Assembly: GCA_003116995.1 (NCBI GenBank)
Contig: BDSL01000004.1
Location: forward strand, 1,488,001 to 1,552,000
Direction: 5' to 3'
DNA length: 64,000 nt
Source of the DNA: Yamagishiella unicocca
Taxonomy: Eukaryota > Chlorophyta > Chlorophyceae > Chlamydomonadales > Volvocaceae
Shown here one piece after another: positions 44,710-56,228 of this stretch; position 1 is the first letter of the stretch, and the number at the start of each line of letters is the position of its first letter. The translations under genes were made by a program, and so were the position numbers. The notes below the pieces were generated by a model, which was not told the origin of the DNA, did no database searches, and saw only the letters and a list, made by a program, of their open reading frames with translations.

Positions 44710-47700
44710 CTAGCCCCAAGGGGTCTCTCTCGGTGCGCAAACCTCGTGCCACACCCACACGCTCACCCGCATCCACCGCAGCGTCCGGCGCCACTGCCGC
44801 CTTACTCCCCGGCCCATCCGCCGCAGCCCCCGGTACGCCGCGAGCCGGTACGGCAGGATGTAGCGGTCGTTGAGGGGCTGCAGGAAGAACGGCAGGTCGT
44901 ACACCGCCTTGATGCGGGGGTCATTCCGGGGGTCCAGCGCTGGGTCGCATTCATCGTCACTGTCAGTGTCGGTGTCATCACAACCGTCATCAACCCGACG
45001 GTTAGGGTCGAAGGCGGCCTCGGACGGGCCACAGGCTCCTTCGCCGCCGCTGCTGGCGCCGACCCGCGGGTCGCTCGCCTTGGGCCCTGGGCGTATGGAC
45101 CTATGCTTGCGGGCCTTGGCCGGCGCCGCCAGCGTGGTCGCCCAGTGGGTGAGCCCCCGCTCGGCCGGCGTCCCCGCGATCACGTTGTCCAGCAGGAAAG
45201 CCAGCATCAGCGCGACGCACATGGGTGTGGAGAAGAGCGTGTTGGCGATGTCTGGGGGACACGGCGAGTGGGCGGCCGAGTGGGTGGTTAGGGTTTTGGG
45301 CCGGCAGCTGTCCGCTTCAAGAAACAGCTACTACGGTACCCTACATCTGCAAGTTAAGCCTGGGATTGCCAACTCCCAACTGCCAGCAGCTCCAAGCTCA
45401 GGCAGCTCGTCAGGCATCCGCAGGGTTGGAGCACGGGGCCGCCACAGCGTGTGTCTAGCCTGGCCTGGCCTACCGTTGAAGCTCTGCGACGAGGTGGCGA
45501 TGGGTCCCGTGCCCCCGTGTGCCGCCGCGTACGTGTTGAAGTAGTCCGGCACGGACAGAGCCATGTAGATGGAGAAGCCCACGATGAGCAGGTTGCGGCT
45601 GCTGTTCTGGTCGGTGAACTGCAGGTTGCTGAGGCCCACCTGCTCAGCAGGTCAGGCGGGGAGAGGGAAAGCGGATCACCGATATGATACGCCCTCCGGC
45701 GAGGCAGTCCACCAGCCAGACAGCCAGCCAGCCAGCCAGCCAGTCCACCAGCCAGACAGCCAGCGAGCCAGCCAGCCAGCCAGTGAGTTAGCCAACGCCA
45801 AGGAGGGATGCCTCAGCAGTATCGACCGTAGGAAGGAAGAAGCGGAGGTGGCTGCCGGGGGCACGGAGGTGGTGCCGCAGCGCAGCGCCACCAACGGACA
45901 GCCCGAACTTTCCATTGAGGCGGAAGCCCCGCTCAGCCACCAACCTCCAGCCCCAAACAGGACTGGTCCCCCACTGCCCGCCGCCACCTGCCCTGAATCC
46001 ACTGTCCCGCTCTTCCCTCCCTCGAGCTCGTACCGCTGCAATGAGGCCGAAAACGCAGCAGAACAGCCCGGAGATGATGGCTCCAGGCAGGGAGGCGAAC
46101 AGCGCACCGAACTTGCCGAATATGGCCAGCAGCAGCATGATGGCGGCGCCAGCCTGCACGACGCGGCGGCTGCCCACACCAGTAAGGCCTGGGGGGCCGC
46201 GCGTGGTTCGGACTTCGTAGAGGTGTGGTGCCGGTGCCGGAATGGATGATGGTGCTGGTGTGGCGGTCAAGGTGGTCGCCAGCATGTGTACGGCTTCCCA
46301 TGTAAACGGCTTCACCCATGTGTACGGCTTTCCAGCTAACCACACCACAACTCAACGTCGTCCCCGCGCCTATCCCGGGGCGCCATGCACCACACACACC
46401 CACGCCGCCTTCCTCCCCACCCCCTCGAACCCCCTCTGTTTCAAACGATTTTTTTGGACATCTACGGGTTTCCCTCGAACCCCCTCGCCCTCCGCTAGCG
46501 CGGCTCGGCTCACCGATGGCGCCGATGTTTTCTGCGTAGGATGTTGTTCCGTTGCCTGTGCCGAACAGGCCGCACACGCAGCAGCCCAGCCCCTCGGCCC
46601 CCACGCCGCGGCTGATGACGTAAGGCGGCGGCACAGGCGCTCCACACATTCGTGCGCATGCATAGTAGTCGCCCGTCTGCGCCGTCAGCGTGGTGCCATG
46701 GGGCAGACAGCCGTCCGGGTGGTGCCATGGGGCAGACAGCCGTCCGGGTGGTGCCATGGGGCAGACAGCCATCAGGGTGGTGCCATGGGGCAGATAGCCG
46801 TCAGGGTGGTGCCATGGGGCAGACAGCCGTCAGGGTGGTGCCATGGGGCAGACAACCGTCAGGGTGGTGCCATGGGGCAGACAGCCATCAGGGTGGTGCC
46901 ATGGGGCAGACAGCCGTCAGGGTGGTGCCATGGGGCAGATAGCCATGTCAATGACGGAAACACGATATATAGTGAACCACACTCGTCTCGCACCGGTCTG
47001 CTGACACCTGGCTAGGATCTGAAGGCATGTCATCGCAACCTAAGTCAAAGCCAAAGCCGCCTCTGAAGCCCCTCCACCCCAGTCACCACCCTGTTCCGCT
47101 CCGGGTGGTGTTCCAGAGCCACCACCACTCACGCATGCATCTCAAAATGCCTGTTCTAAACGGTTGTTTTCGGGCATCCACGGGTCTTCCTCGAAACCAC
47201 TCACGCTTTCGATCATGGCCGCCAGCGCACCAGACAGCATGGTTATGACGGAGGCTGGCCGGAAGATGGGCGTCCCCCACTGCAACGGGTACGGCACGTA
47301 CACCCACGGCGCAGTCGTCACCGCCTCCATGTTGTCAGTACGGCACGTGGCTTGGCGGCCCGGGCTCGCGTTGTCGTACGCGCCGGCGGCGGTTAGTATT
47401 CCTGGTGGTGTGATGCCGGGTCAGAAGAGCGGGGTGGTGTGCGTGATTACACACGGGAGTCTACACACGGCATTCTACTAGCACAGAACTCAGTACTTTT
47501 CACCTTTCGCAGCAGTCCGTATGGGGACAGTGGAATGCCTTCCGGACCTTGGGAGTACACTGCAGTCGGTATGGGCACAGCACGCACCGGCCACTCCCAC
47601 CACAGCACGCACCGGCCACTCCCACCACAGCACGCACCGGCCACTCCCACCACAGCACGCACCGGCCACACCCCACCACAGCACGCACCGGCCACACCCC

Positions 47701-50700
47701 AGCACAGCACAATGCTCCAAAGCAGCGGGAAGAGCTCGAAGATGCGCACGCCTCCTCCGCCGCCTCCACCGCCAACGACGCCGGCGCGGCGCCTGAAGCT
47801 CAGAGCGCGACCCACGTCCGCCGATGAGATCGCCGACGTCCCCACACCGCCTAGACCCAGCAGTGTGGGCGAGGACGGCGCACGAGAGAGGATGCCCCGC
47901 GGCAGCGGCACCTCCACACGCTTGAGCACCTTCGATGATGGGGGATGGGGTAACGGGGGATGGGGTAACGGGCACGTTTCTTGGGATGTTAACTCACAAG
48001 TTGGGTCGCAGTACTCAATAGAAAATAAATAGTGTGTTATGGCAATGTAGAAATTTACCGCTCCGCCGTGTGTGTATGTGTAATGACACGGCCGTTGCCT
48101 CGTGGCTCCATGGGTCCAAAGTACGGCACACGCACGTGGTGAGGATCCATTGTACGGCATACGCACGGGCCCATGGCTCCGACGCACGGAAGTGCGCACT
48201 CTGAACCCCCTTGGGCCGTCGCTCCCGCAGGGCGCCACTGAAACTGGAATCGGCTCCGAAACCGCGTCCTGCGCCCCACCCACCCTTCCGCGCGTTCGTA
48301 CGCACCTGGCTGAACAGGATGACCGCCGTGATGGCCATAAGCCCCTGCTCCAGGCAACCCGCAACGCCCGAGAAGCCCACGCTGTACAGCGAAAGCCCAA
48401 CCTGCGTGTACGACACGTACATCACAGCGCATTCACCAGGCGGTGCTCTCTGTTGAAGGCCACCGCCTCGCGCCCACCTAAGGTGCCTCCATGCTTCCCA
48501 GTGCGTCCAGCCCGCCACCCCGCCGTACATCTGCACCATCTCCACCTCCCCCGTCGTTCCCGACGTATAGCAGCACCGATGCCGCGCCACCCTGTGCCAC
48601 ACATACCGGATACATGGCCCGTCGACGTGCCAGGAACACGCCAACCGCACATGCTACACCAGCACCCACACACGCCCCTTACCTAATCGCTGTGCACAGT
48701 ACACCTCGACCACACCTCTCCACCCCCCTCCCTCTTCCCTCCCGCGCTCCGCCCCTGCCCCGCTCCCGCACCATGCACACGGTGGGCGCCACCACAATGG
48801 GCGACACGAACCGCAGCAGCGCCCCCATAGCTCCCGTGTAGCCGATGGCCATGACCAGCAGGCTGGAGCCGATGATGGAGCCCTGCAGCTCGCGCATGGT
48901 GTACTGCAAGGCGTACGACGGGCATGTACGACAGGCACGTACGACAGGCATATAGAGCGAGGGAGCACCGGAGGAAGGGTTGGCCAAGGCAAGACCCGAG
49001 AGGCTGATGCCGTGTGCCGATGATGTCGGTGGTCTAGCTGCTGGTCGATCTTCCCGGGACAGACGCGGGTAGGCTGTGAGTGCGGGCCCTGGGCAGAACC
49101 AACAGCAAAGATAAGGTCCAGGCCGTCCTTCCAGTAAGCTCAAGCGGGGCCGAGCGGCGAGCGGAGGGGCGGGGGCGGCGGCTGGGTCCCGGCGGGCCTC
49201 ACCAGGAAGCGGTCGTGGTCGGAGTCGAAGGTCATGGTGGCCTGAATGATGGCGATGATACTGAAGGCGGGCTTGAGGAACGAGAAGGAGCCGCCCTGAG
49301 CGGGAGGTCGGTCGGTTGTGCAGGGAGAGGGGGAGGCAAGGAGGCGAGGGGAGCGGAGGGATCGATGGGGGGTGCGACTGCTGGCAAGCACACGGCCCTA
49401 GCGGTACCACACCTGTACGATTGGCAACCGGTCACCAATGGTCGTCTGGATGAGTGTGTTGATTCCGCTGACGAAGAAGATCCTGGGCACGGGTATGGTG
49501 TACGGACCCCGGGGTGGACGGCGGCATGTCTTCAGGATCTCACCCCAACGCCATCATTCAGTTATTACTGATCACACATCACAACACGCCCAGGGGAAGA
49601 AAGTGGAGGGGGGAGGGGGAGGAGAAGGAGGGGGAGGAGGAGGAGGGGGAGGGGGAGAGGGACGCTCTGCCCCAACGTGACGCTCCGGGGGACTCACGTC
49701 TGGACGACTCGCGCATGATCTGGAGGCGCGTTGCGCGGAGGGACAGCGCCGAAACCGTGTACGGCAGGAAGGACGGCGCCCGTGGGGACAGCAGCCGCGG
49801 GTGGCACGTGGCCAGGGGCAAGGCGGGGAGGGGCATACACGGGTTAGAAGATCCCAACCGAGGAGACGTGGCTGAAGTGAAGGGGTACGGCAGAACGGCG
49901 GGTCCTCGGCCGACCTAGGAGCTCCCATGGTGGGTGGGGGGCCAGAAGCACGCAGCATCGTTGGTGGCGACTGGGCAAATAAGGGTGCGGAGGCACCTGC
50001 GGCCGCCAGGGGAGTAAGGCACTGACTGGCCGCACACGAAACGTGCAACAGGCGCAAGCATGGCTGGGCGGCGGTTGCGAGGTTTGTGGCGGAGCTGAGC
50101 TGAGCCTTATGGTGCTCACGGGGCCTTATGCTGCTCACGGGGCCTTATGCTGCTCACGGGGCTCTGCCGCTCACCCCTCGGCGTGCCCCCCATGGCGGGG
50201 ACCAGGAGTGCTGGGATGACGATCGTCGAACCCAACATCGTAAGGTAGTGCTGCAGGGAAGAGCGAACGAGGAGGAAACACGGCCGCGCCCGTTACTGAG
50301 GTTGATCTCTGTGAAAGTGCTCTATGCGGCACAAAAACGCCAATGCAACCGCTAACGGCAGGAATATCGCACGCATGATTACGGGAGAATGCAACTTGTA
50401 GCCAAGGCATGGAAACCCAACCCCGCCACGCCCGGGATGAGGCATGCTGGGTTCCACCGAGTCGGAATCGTGCCCGCCACATCGCTGTTTGTCGCGAGGG
50501 ATCCAGATGCTGCCGACCTGAAATCCAAGGATGACGCATACATGCCAAGGGGGCACATCGGTGACTGTATATCGCAGGGATGGCAGCCGGGCGCTGTCTC
50601 CAACCGCGGTGGCATCAGCTCGCAGATGCTGCTCGTCATCGCTGACCGGTTCACTGACGATGCTGCTACCGTCATTGCTTCGTCTGGGATCTGGGTTGAT

Positions 50701-50948
50701 CGCAGCGCCATGCAGGGGTTGTGTGGGGGCAAGTGCACCGTTCGTGTCGGCCCCTGCCAGGGAGTAAGGAAGGGAGATTGCAGCAGCACCGCTACGTGCT
50801 TGTCCAAGTATTGGAAGTTGTGATTGTTAATTAATTACCTACCAAGATGGACGCTGGGCAAGTAGGAGCGGACTCTCCTCTCGCAGCTATGCGGGCCCCC
50901 GGCCCGCTCCACCTCAAACGACTTGCTGGAGCGACCGTTTTCACCCAT
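44710..50948 (-). CDS. NAT: Nucleobase-ascorbate transporter (NCS2/NAT family)
   Basis: Fourteen reverse-strand exons join in phase to 764 residues: 50948-50843, 50753-50518, 50250-50175, 49719-49698, 49482-49413, 49295-49203, 48903-48772, 48401-48306, 47929-47689, 47401-47205, 46676-46514, 46188-46034, 45639-45474, 45251-44710. NAT proteins are 14-span permeases for uracil, xanthine, uric acid or ascorbate with H+ or Na+. A Ser/Asp-rich cytosolic N-terminus leads to [31 protein letters not shown] with the TM1 Gln-His pair (114/115). Further blocks are [106 protein letters not shown] and [14 protein letters not shown]. The NAT signature reads ENIGAIGLTG (472-481). The overall pattern resembles plant NAT11/12 and animal SVCTs; substrate is undetermined. 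Exon 4 is a 22-nt micro-exon. The acidic C-terminal tail is long. Confidence 0.93.
45710..45790. repeat. CAGC/CCAG tetranucleotide-rich array
   Basis: CAGCCAGCCAGC runs with CAGTCCACCAGCCAGA units fill part of the NAT intron between exons 12 and 13. Confidence 0.85.
46433..46484 (+). repeat. Intronic CCACGGGT repeat, copy 9 (antisense to NAT, near donor)
   Basis: TTTCAAACGATTTTTTTGGA then CATCTACGGGTTTCCCTCGA. On the NAT coding strand it is reversed and starts about 30 bases after the donor of the 46513-46189 intron. Confidence 0.85.
46690..46945. repeat. 29-bp minisatellite, ~9 copies
   Basis: Units GTGGTGCCATGGGGCAGACA plus GCCGTCAGG, with few differences, lie in the NAT intron just upstream (coding strand) of the acceptor of the exon starting at 46676. 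Confidence 0.93.
47131..47197 (+). repeat. Intronic CCACGGGT repeat, copy 10 (antisense to NAT, abuts donor)
   Basis: It has the complete long form: GCATGCATCTCAAAATGCCT, GTTCTAAACGGTTG, GGCATCCACGGGTCTTCCTC. On the coding strand it begins seven bases after the donor of the NAT intron starting at 47204. Confidence 0.88.
47577..47706. repeat. 25-bp minisatellite spanning a NAT splice donor
   Basis: About five copies of CAGCACGCACCGGCCACTCC plus CACCA. The unit nearest the exon contains the real donor (GTGGCCG|GTGCGTG on the coding strand), so each unit repeats the same donor. Confidence 0.9.
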
Positions 50949-52108
50949 GATAAGCGGTCTGTTCATTATATAGCTTCAAACCAAGGAAGATTTGGCGCCC
51001 TTTACTAGCCATAAAACCGCAGCACTGCGGCAGCTTGTGGCACGCCTACTAATTCCAGACTCTACTTGTTTCACTACCAAGTATGGACTAAGTAACTCGC
51101 AATGTAACTTGTAATGTCTAGTTCGCTGCAATCGGCACACAGCAGTTAGGTTTAGGCGACACATAATAGAGCCAAGCGGATGGGATATAAATGATTGGAA
51201 AAAACAAACGGGGACTGTAGATCATGTTCCTGCTCGCTGCCATGGGTTGTCGCCCGCCATGGCCTAAGGGTCCGGCTGTCACCAACGGCACTAGCCCACA
51301 TTAGCTGCGGAATTTCGGCGATGCCGTACTTTAGCAATCCTAACCATTTCTCTCTCGCACGTTAGACATCCAGCATACCAGGCGGGCACGACACACCATT
51401 TGCACGCGCGGAAGATTGCCAAGGACGCGGACGGATGTAGCCATATTACAGATGCTCCGTTGCATGCCGTGAGGTACTCAAGGCACTCAACTCGTACGAT
51501 GTCAAACATTGGGCAAATGACCATCACCGGCAGGAACGAATGGGGACCACGAATTAAGCGACCACAAAGCACGACACAGCCGAGTTCCCAGTACTAATTT
51601 GGAAGTAATCCGCTTGTCCAGCAGCAATCCGGGAGCTCATCCGCTTTAGGGTGCCAGAGCAAGTGGCTTCCATAGCTGCAGCGCCTACTGCGCCTCCGAC
51701 CCGTGAGAGCCCGCGACAAAAACACGCACCCGACAGATTTGTTGCATGTTCTTTCTGCACCAGCTGCCTCTCGAACCTTACGACATCTCGCTAGCCAAAA
51801 ACGGGGATGGGCCCAATGGACAACCATCATCGTTTCGCCACAGGAGTATCCGAACATTGGTCAGTTGAGCCCCCCCTGAAACCCTATGGGCCGAGCAACG
51901 ACTCTCCACTGGATAGCATTCCCGTCACCAGTTAAGGCTGATGGGACTGATGGACTCCCTCGACCAGCAGAGGGTGCCTCTTCGCCGCACAACCATGCAC
52001 CCCAAACGCAATGCGCCCCAAGTATGAAACAATTGGTGTGGCAAAACGGAAACACTCAGCAGAAGGATAGGAGATGCGGTCCATGCTGAGATGCGCTTCG
52101 GCGACCAT
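50949..52108. other. Region between ArfGAP stop and NAT start
   Basis: Both neighbours read leftwards, so this holds the ArfGAP 3' UTR and the NAT promoter. No coding sequence was supported. The part next to the NAT start is AT-richer than the genes. Confidence 0.5.
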
Positions 52109-55100
52109 TCAGCCGTTCATTCGGTTCAGGTCGCCCATCAGCTTGGACGCCATGCCGCTCAGCTTCTTTGTGGCGGCCGCCGCCATCTGCTTCATTTGCT
52201 GCATATCCTGCTTGGCCTACGATTGGGAGGCACAAATGGAAGATCTCAGCGAACTGAAACTGAGATTTTCGTCCACGGACCTCACAATGCGCGCCATGCT
52301 GTGTCGACTGGATGGCTGAAGCACACGCTATCAAGAAGGGCAGCGCACATCACACCAAGCCCAACAGCAAAGTTCAGCAAGCCTACCTGGAACGATAGGC
52401 GGTTGACAATGTCCGCGGCCGAAATATCCATATCCCCGGAGGCGGCTGTGCCCATGGAAGGGCGCGACTCCTCCCGCCCGAAGTAGTCAGCGGAGGAAAT
52501 GGATGCCGCGCCCTGGAACTTTGACAGGCGGGTCTGTCGCTCATTCTCCGCCTCTCCGTCCTGCTGCTGGAAATCCCGGCTGGAAATGGCTTTGGCATTG
52601 GTGTACTTTTTGAGCTGCACAGTGCACAGCGAAAACGCGCAGAGCGTGTGAAATGCACGGGAACAGGACGCCGTAGATAACGCGAGAGTAGGTAACGCGA
52701 GATACACAACCTGTCACCCGCCCGAATACGTGACAGCCACCCACACCCGTGATGCCCGCACAAAGGCCATGCAGGTTAATGCTCCTGTTTCGATTTTTAA
52801 AAAACCGCCTCCTTGCCGATACGCATACGCCCACCCGCAAGACATCAGCAAACTGAGGATATGTGCCAGCTCAGCTCGACATCATGCAACCACTTGCCAA
52901 TACCTGTTGCCTTTGCCACATACTGTTTTGTTCACTACTTCCGGGGACACACCTGTTCATCCTGGACCTCCCGCGTCGGCTCCGCAGCTTTGAGCGGGGC
53001 ACCGCCGCCGGAGCGATTCGCTGGCCGTGACCCTGCGCTTGAGAAGAAGTCCGAGCCGCCGCTACCTCCGCCTCCGATGGTGAGGTGTCCATCCTTGCCG
53101 CGCTGCAACCCGGGGGCCTCCTGTGCAATGAACATCGCCGTATGATGACAGGTTGCCATGTCAGCACGTTACCCAGATACGGGCGGCGACACATGGTGGC
53201 TACGAATGCAGGACATCAAGTCGAGCGGCGCCATTGTCACTCGGTCTACATAACACTTGCGGCCACCAGCAAGGGAAATAATACCTGGCCTCGGTCGCCA
53301 CCTAATGTCTCAAAAACACCCGCGTACCGCATTGAGAGTATCGTATGCGAAGCGTGACCCAGACGGTGCTGCGGTGCTGGACGAAGCAGCATTGGTCCCC
53401 GGCACAGGAACGCCTGGCTCCGGCTTGACCGGCTCCGGCGCGGGCGCCTGTGAAGGATGGAACGCAGTCGTCACATTAACCACGGTACTACGCACAACAG
53501 CGTGATAATGTTCGTGTACTGAACTGGCGTGATCACGCCATAGCTTACAGTGCGCGACATTCCTGACAGGGTTCACATCGTTGTCGGGATACCGATCGCT
53601 GTCGAGACGAGGGTGCCCTGTACTCGCAATTGGTGGTATACGCGCAACCAACACATTATTTGCCCTGGGTGGTGAAGGCCCACACAACAATGCGGCACCA
53701 AAACGCAAACATACAAGGCAAGCGCACCTGGGCGAAGATTGAGTCATCCACCTTACTCTCCAGCTTCTTCACACCCAGCCCCAGCTTTCCGGTCTTCTTA
53801 CCGCTGGTAGCAGTCCGAGCTGTCGATAGGGCAAAGGGAAAAGACGTAATGGCCCACAAAGCGCAAAGTCGAGGGGGACCCAGCTCGGGAAACAGGTGGT
53901 TTGACATCGACAGCACACCTTGGTAACTGCACTTTCCTCATCAACGACACTTAAAGGGGCTAATACGCAAAAATACGGCAGGTAGACGTCTGGGCTAGGC
54001 AACGAGAGTTCAGTTGCGGCAGTTGCAACATTTCGACACATAGCCAGATGCGCGTGCAAGGCGACTGAGCTGTCCCATACGGATGGGTATTACGGAGCGG
54101 GAGGGGGCACCCCGTCACTGTCTTCCGAACCATGTGGCTTGCCTGTGCTATGCATATAGATCTCGGACCCGGATGTTGATCCAAAGCAATTCAACACGCG
54201 CTCCCGTGACACTGTGCTAGCCGCAAATCCCGCCCATGCACTAACGTTTGATAGTCGCCACGGGCTTCGGCACCGTTGGCTTCGCGGGCTCTGCCGCAGG
54301 AGCCACCCCGGCATCCTCTGCGGGTGCTGCGGGCTCCGCAGCAGGGGCCTCCGGCTCAATATGTTTGAAGTCTGAGAGCTCGCCCTGGTGGTCGGCGCTG
54401 TGGTGGCTCTCCTTGTCATGGGCGATGCTGCGCACGGGGGCGTCGGCGGGTGGGCGTCAACCTCAATTCCCCCCAGGCTAGCATCGGCCGGGGACGAACC
54501 CTGTGCATGAAGCGTACCTCTGCTGAAGCGCCAGTATCGTCGCCTTTTGCGCCTCCTTTTCCAGCAGTGCGCGGTAGAGCTGAGCTGCCCGCGAGGTATA
54601 CTGCACACCCGTAGCGACATAATCAGATCACTCCTGGTCCCACCGGTTGAAGACCTGTGCGTTAATACACCTCACCTTGGACTCTATCTTGTCCGATCCG
54701 ATTTCATCCCACCCGTGCTGCTTGAAGTATTGCCGGCCGCGCAGGTTACCACCAGCGGCCATCAGCTACATCAAGACAGAACGTGTTTATTAGTTGGCCG
54801 AAATATGGGGCCCCGTGCGGACAGCTCTTGCCACCCGCCCACCTTCAGCTGCTCCTGCGTCCATGAGTCCAGCGTCGTCGACCTGTACAGATAATCTCAT
54901 ACATCTCAGCACCCTGAGGATGCCTATAGAATCGTGGGGCCGCTGCGTCATACCTAACGAAGCTAACGTGCACTCCCAGGCTGCGATGAATTCCAGCACA
55001 GTTCAAGCAGATGAAGACGCCGTAGGGCACTGACGCCCATGTGGGATTCTTGTTGGGACAGTCAAAGCAGACCTACACAGCGCCAGAAGAGCGAGGGTTA

Positions 55101-55233
55101 CTGAGGAGATGTCCTCTCGCAATAGTGCTGTTATGTGAGCCGAACATCTCAGCCCGATCACCTTGTTTTCGGTCTTTGTCCTCAGCTTCTTGAAGAGCAC
55201 ATCACGTTCGAGCGTATCGTGGGCCAACGCCAT
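52109..55233 (-). CDS. AGD: ArfGAP, ARFGAP2/3 (AGD8-10) type
   Basis: Eleven exons join in phase to 433 residues: 55233-55162, 55072-54954, 54882-54843, 54765-54676, 54600-54518, 54427-54246, 53819-53728, 53447-53328, 53120-52953, 52614-52387, 52216-52109. The protein should stimulate GTP hydrolysis on Arf1 during COPI coat release at the Golgi. The zinc finger is C26-x2-C29-x16-C46-x2-C49, followed by [15 protein letters not shown] with the catalytic arginine at 54. [32 protein letters not shown] and [15 protein letters not shown] complete the domain. The tail has the repeated ArfGAP2/3 motifs: [53 protein letters not shown]. It ends with a Met/Lys-rich amphipathic helix ([20 protein letters not shown]). 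The ATG at 55233 gives the standard family N-terminus. A transposable element lies 182 bases upstream. Confidence 0.94.
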
Positions 55234-55414
55234 GGCAGAGACTTGATGCAAGAAGTGCGAATGTTTAGTTGACGGGGCCCAGCCCAGCAGTATAGGCTGT
55301 GAAGCTTAAATTTTAAATGAGTATTAGATCTATTGCCTAGTACTTTAGTTTCAGGACTGGTGACAACTTCGGGTTCTGCAACAGGCAATGAGGACCCCCT
55401 CCCCCCCCCCAATT
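55234..55414. promoter_or_regulatory. Residual ArfGAP upstream region
   Basis: Only 181 bases separate the ArfGAP start codon from the transposable-element border. The core promoter and 5' UTR must fit here or lie within the element. The stretch includes an AT-rich segment (about 55305-55330) and a run of C before the insertion site. Confidence 0.4.
55408..55414. repeat. Target site duplication, left (CCCAATT)
   Basis: CCCAATT directly precedes the left terminal repeat and is repeated directly after the right one at 58509-58515. Confidence 0.8.
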
Positions 55415-55607
55415 CAGCTAAGTCTCCCGGTAAGGCGTCATACTCGGCATGGGATCATACGACATATGGCATGCCACATATTATAGGACGCCACAGTCAA
55501 ACTAACTTTACATTAGGGACTGTAAGTCAAACTTTCTATGCATGGCGTCCCATAATGCATATGACGCCAATATACATGGACGGATACGTCGCAGTGCAAG
55601 CAGAACA
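55415..55607 (+). repeat. Left terminal inverted repeat
   Basis: 193 bp. It contains GGCATGCCACATATTATAGG and TATGCATGGCGTCCCATAAT, and it pairs with 58315-58508. Confidence 0.93.
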
Positions 55608-56228
55608 CTAGCACCAATTCTTGAAGCATAATGGAACTTCTTAATCTATGAATATTGACTGCGGTAATGTGTGATACCGGTAGAGACGTCCTTCGAAGTA
55701 AACTTGCTTCCTTGTGGGAACTCCAAGGGGAGACATGGCTCTTGGGATACGGCCGATGATGTGCACCCAGAAAGCTCGCGTTTAATCACGCCTTGATGTC
55801 GCCGAGCAAGCAGCAGAAGTTGTCGTGGAAGTGAGCATTGAAGCGACAGCTTGCGATGACGACCACGGTGCTCACCCGCACATCCGTGCTCATCTCTCAC
55901 AGCAATGCAAGAGAAGCCCGCGTGCCCAAAGCTGTCTTTCAGAGTTTTGCCAGCAAGTCCTGGTGGAGAAGTTTCCATGCATGTGCTCCCAGGCCGCAAG
56001 CCACACTAGCTCGTCGCAGACGAATGCACTCAACCAGCAATTCATCAAGGTGGTTGTTGCCGCGTTGATCATGGCGGTGGAAAGAGCTGCTGGACGGAAG
56101 TCGGCAGCCGCTGCCAACGGTATCCGCCATCGCCAGCGACACACAGACGCCACAGGCTACGGTGTCTGCAGACAGTTTGGCAGAAATGTTTGCGGCACCT
56201 AAAGCCACGCAGCAGCCGCAGCAGCCCC

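Noticed and set aside
46242..47015. 257-residue plus-strand frame with repeated [12 protein letters not shown] units
   Set aside because: It is only the translation of the 29-bp minisatellite in a NAT intron.
55646..56208. Transposase gene inside the TIR element
   Set aside because: The reverse-strand frames here have no transposase motif and are too short.
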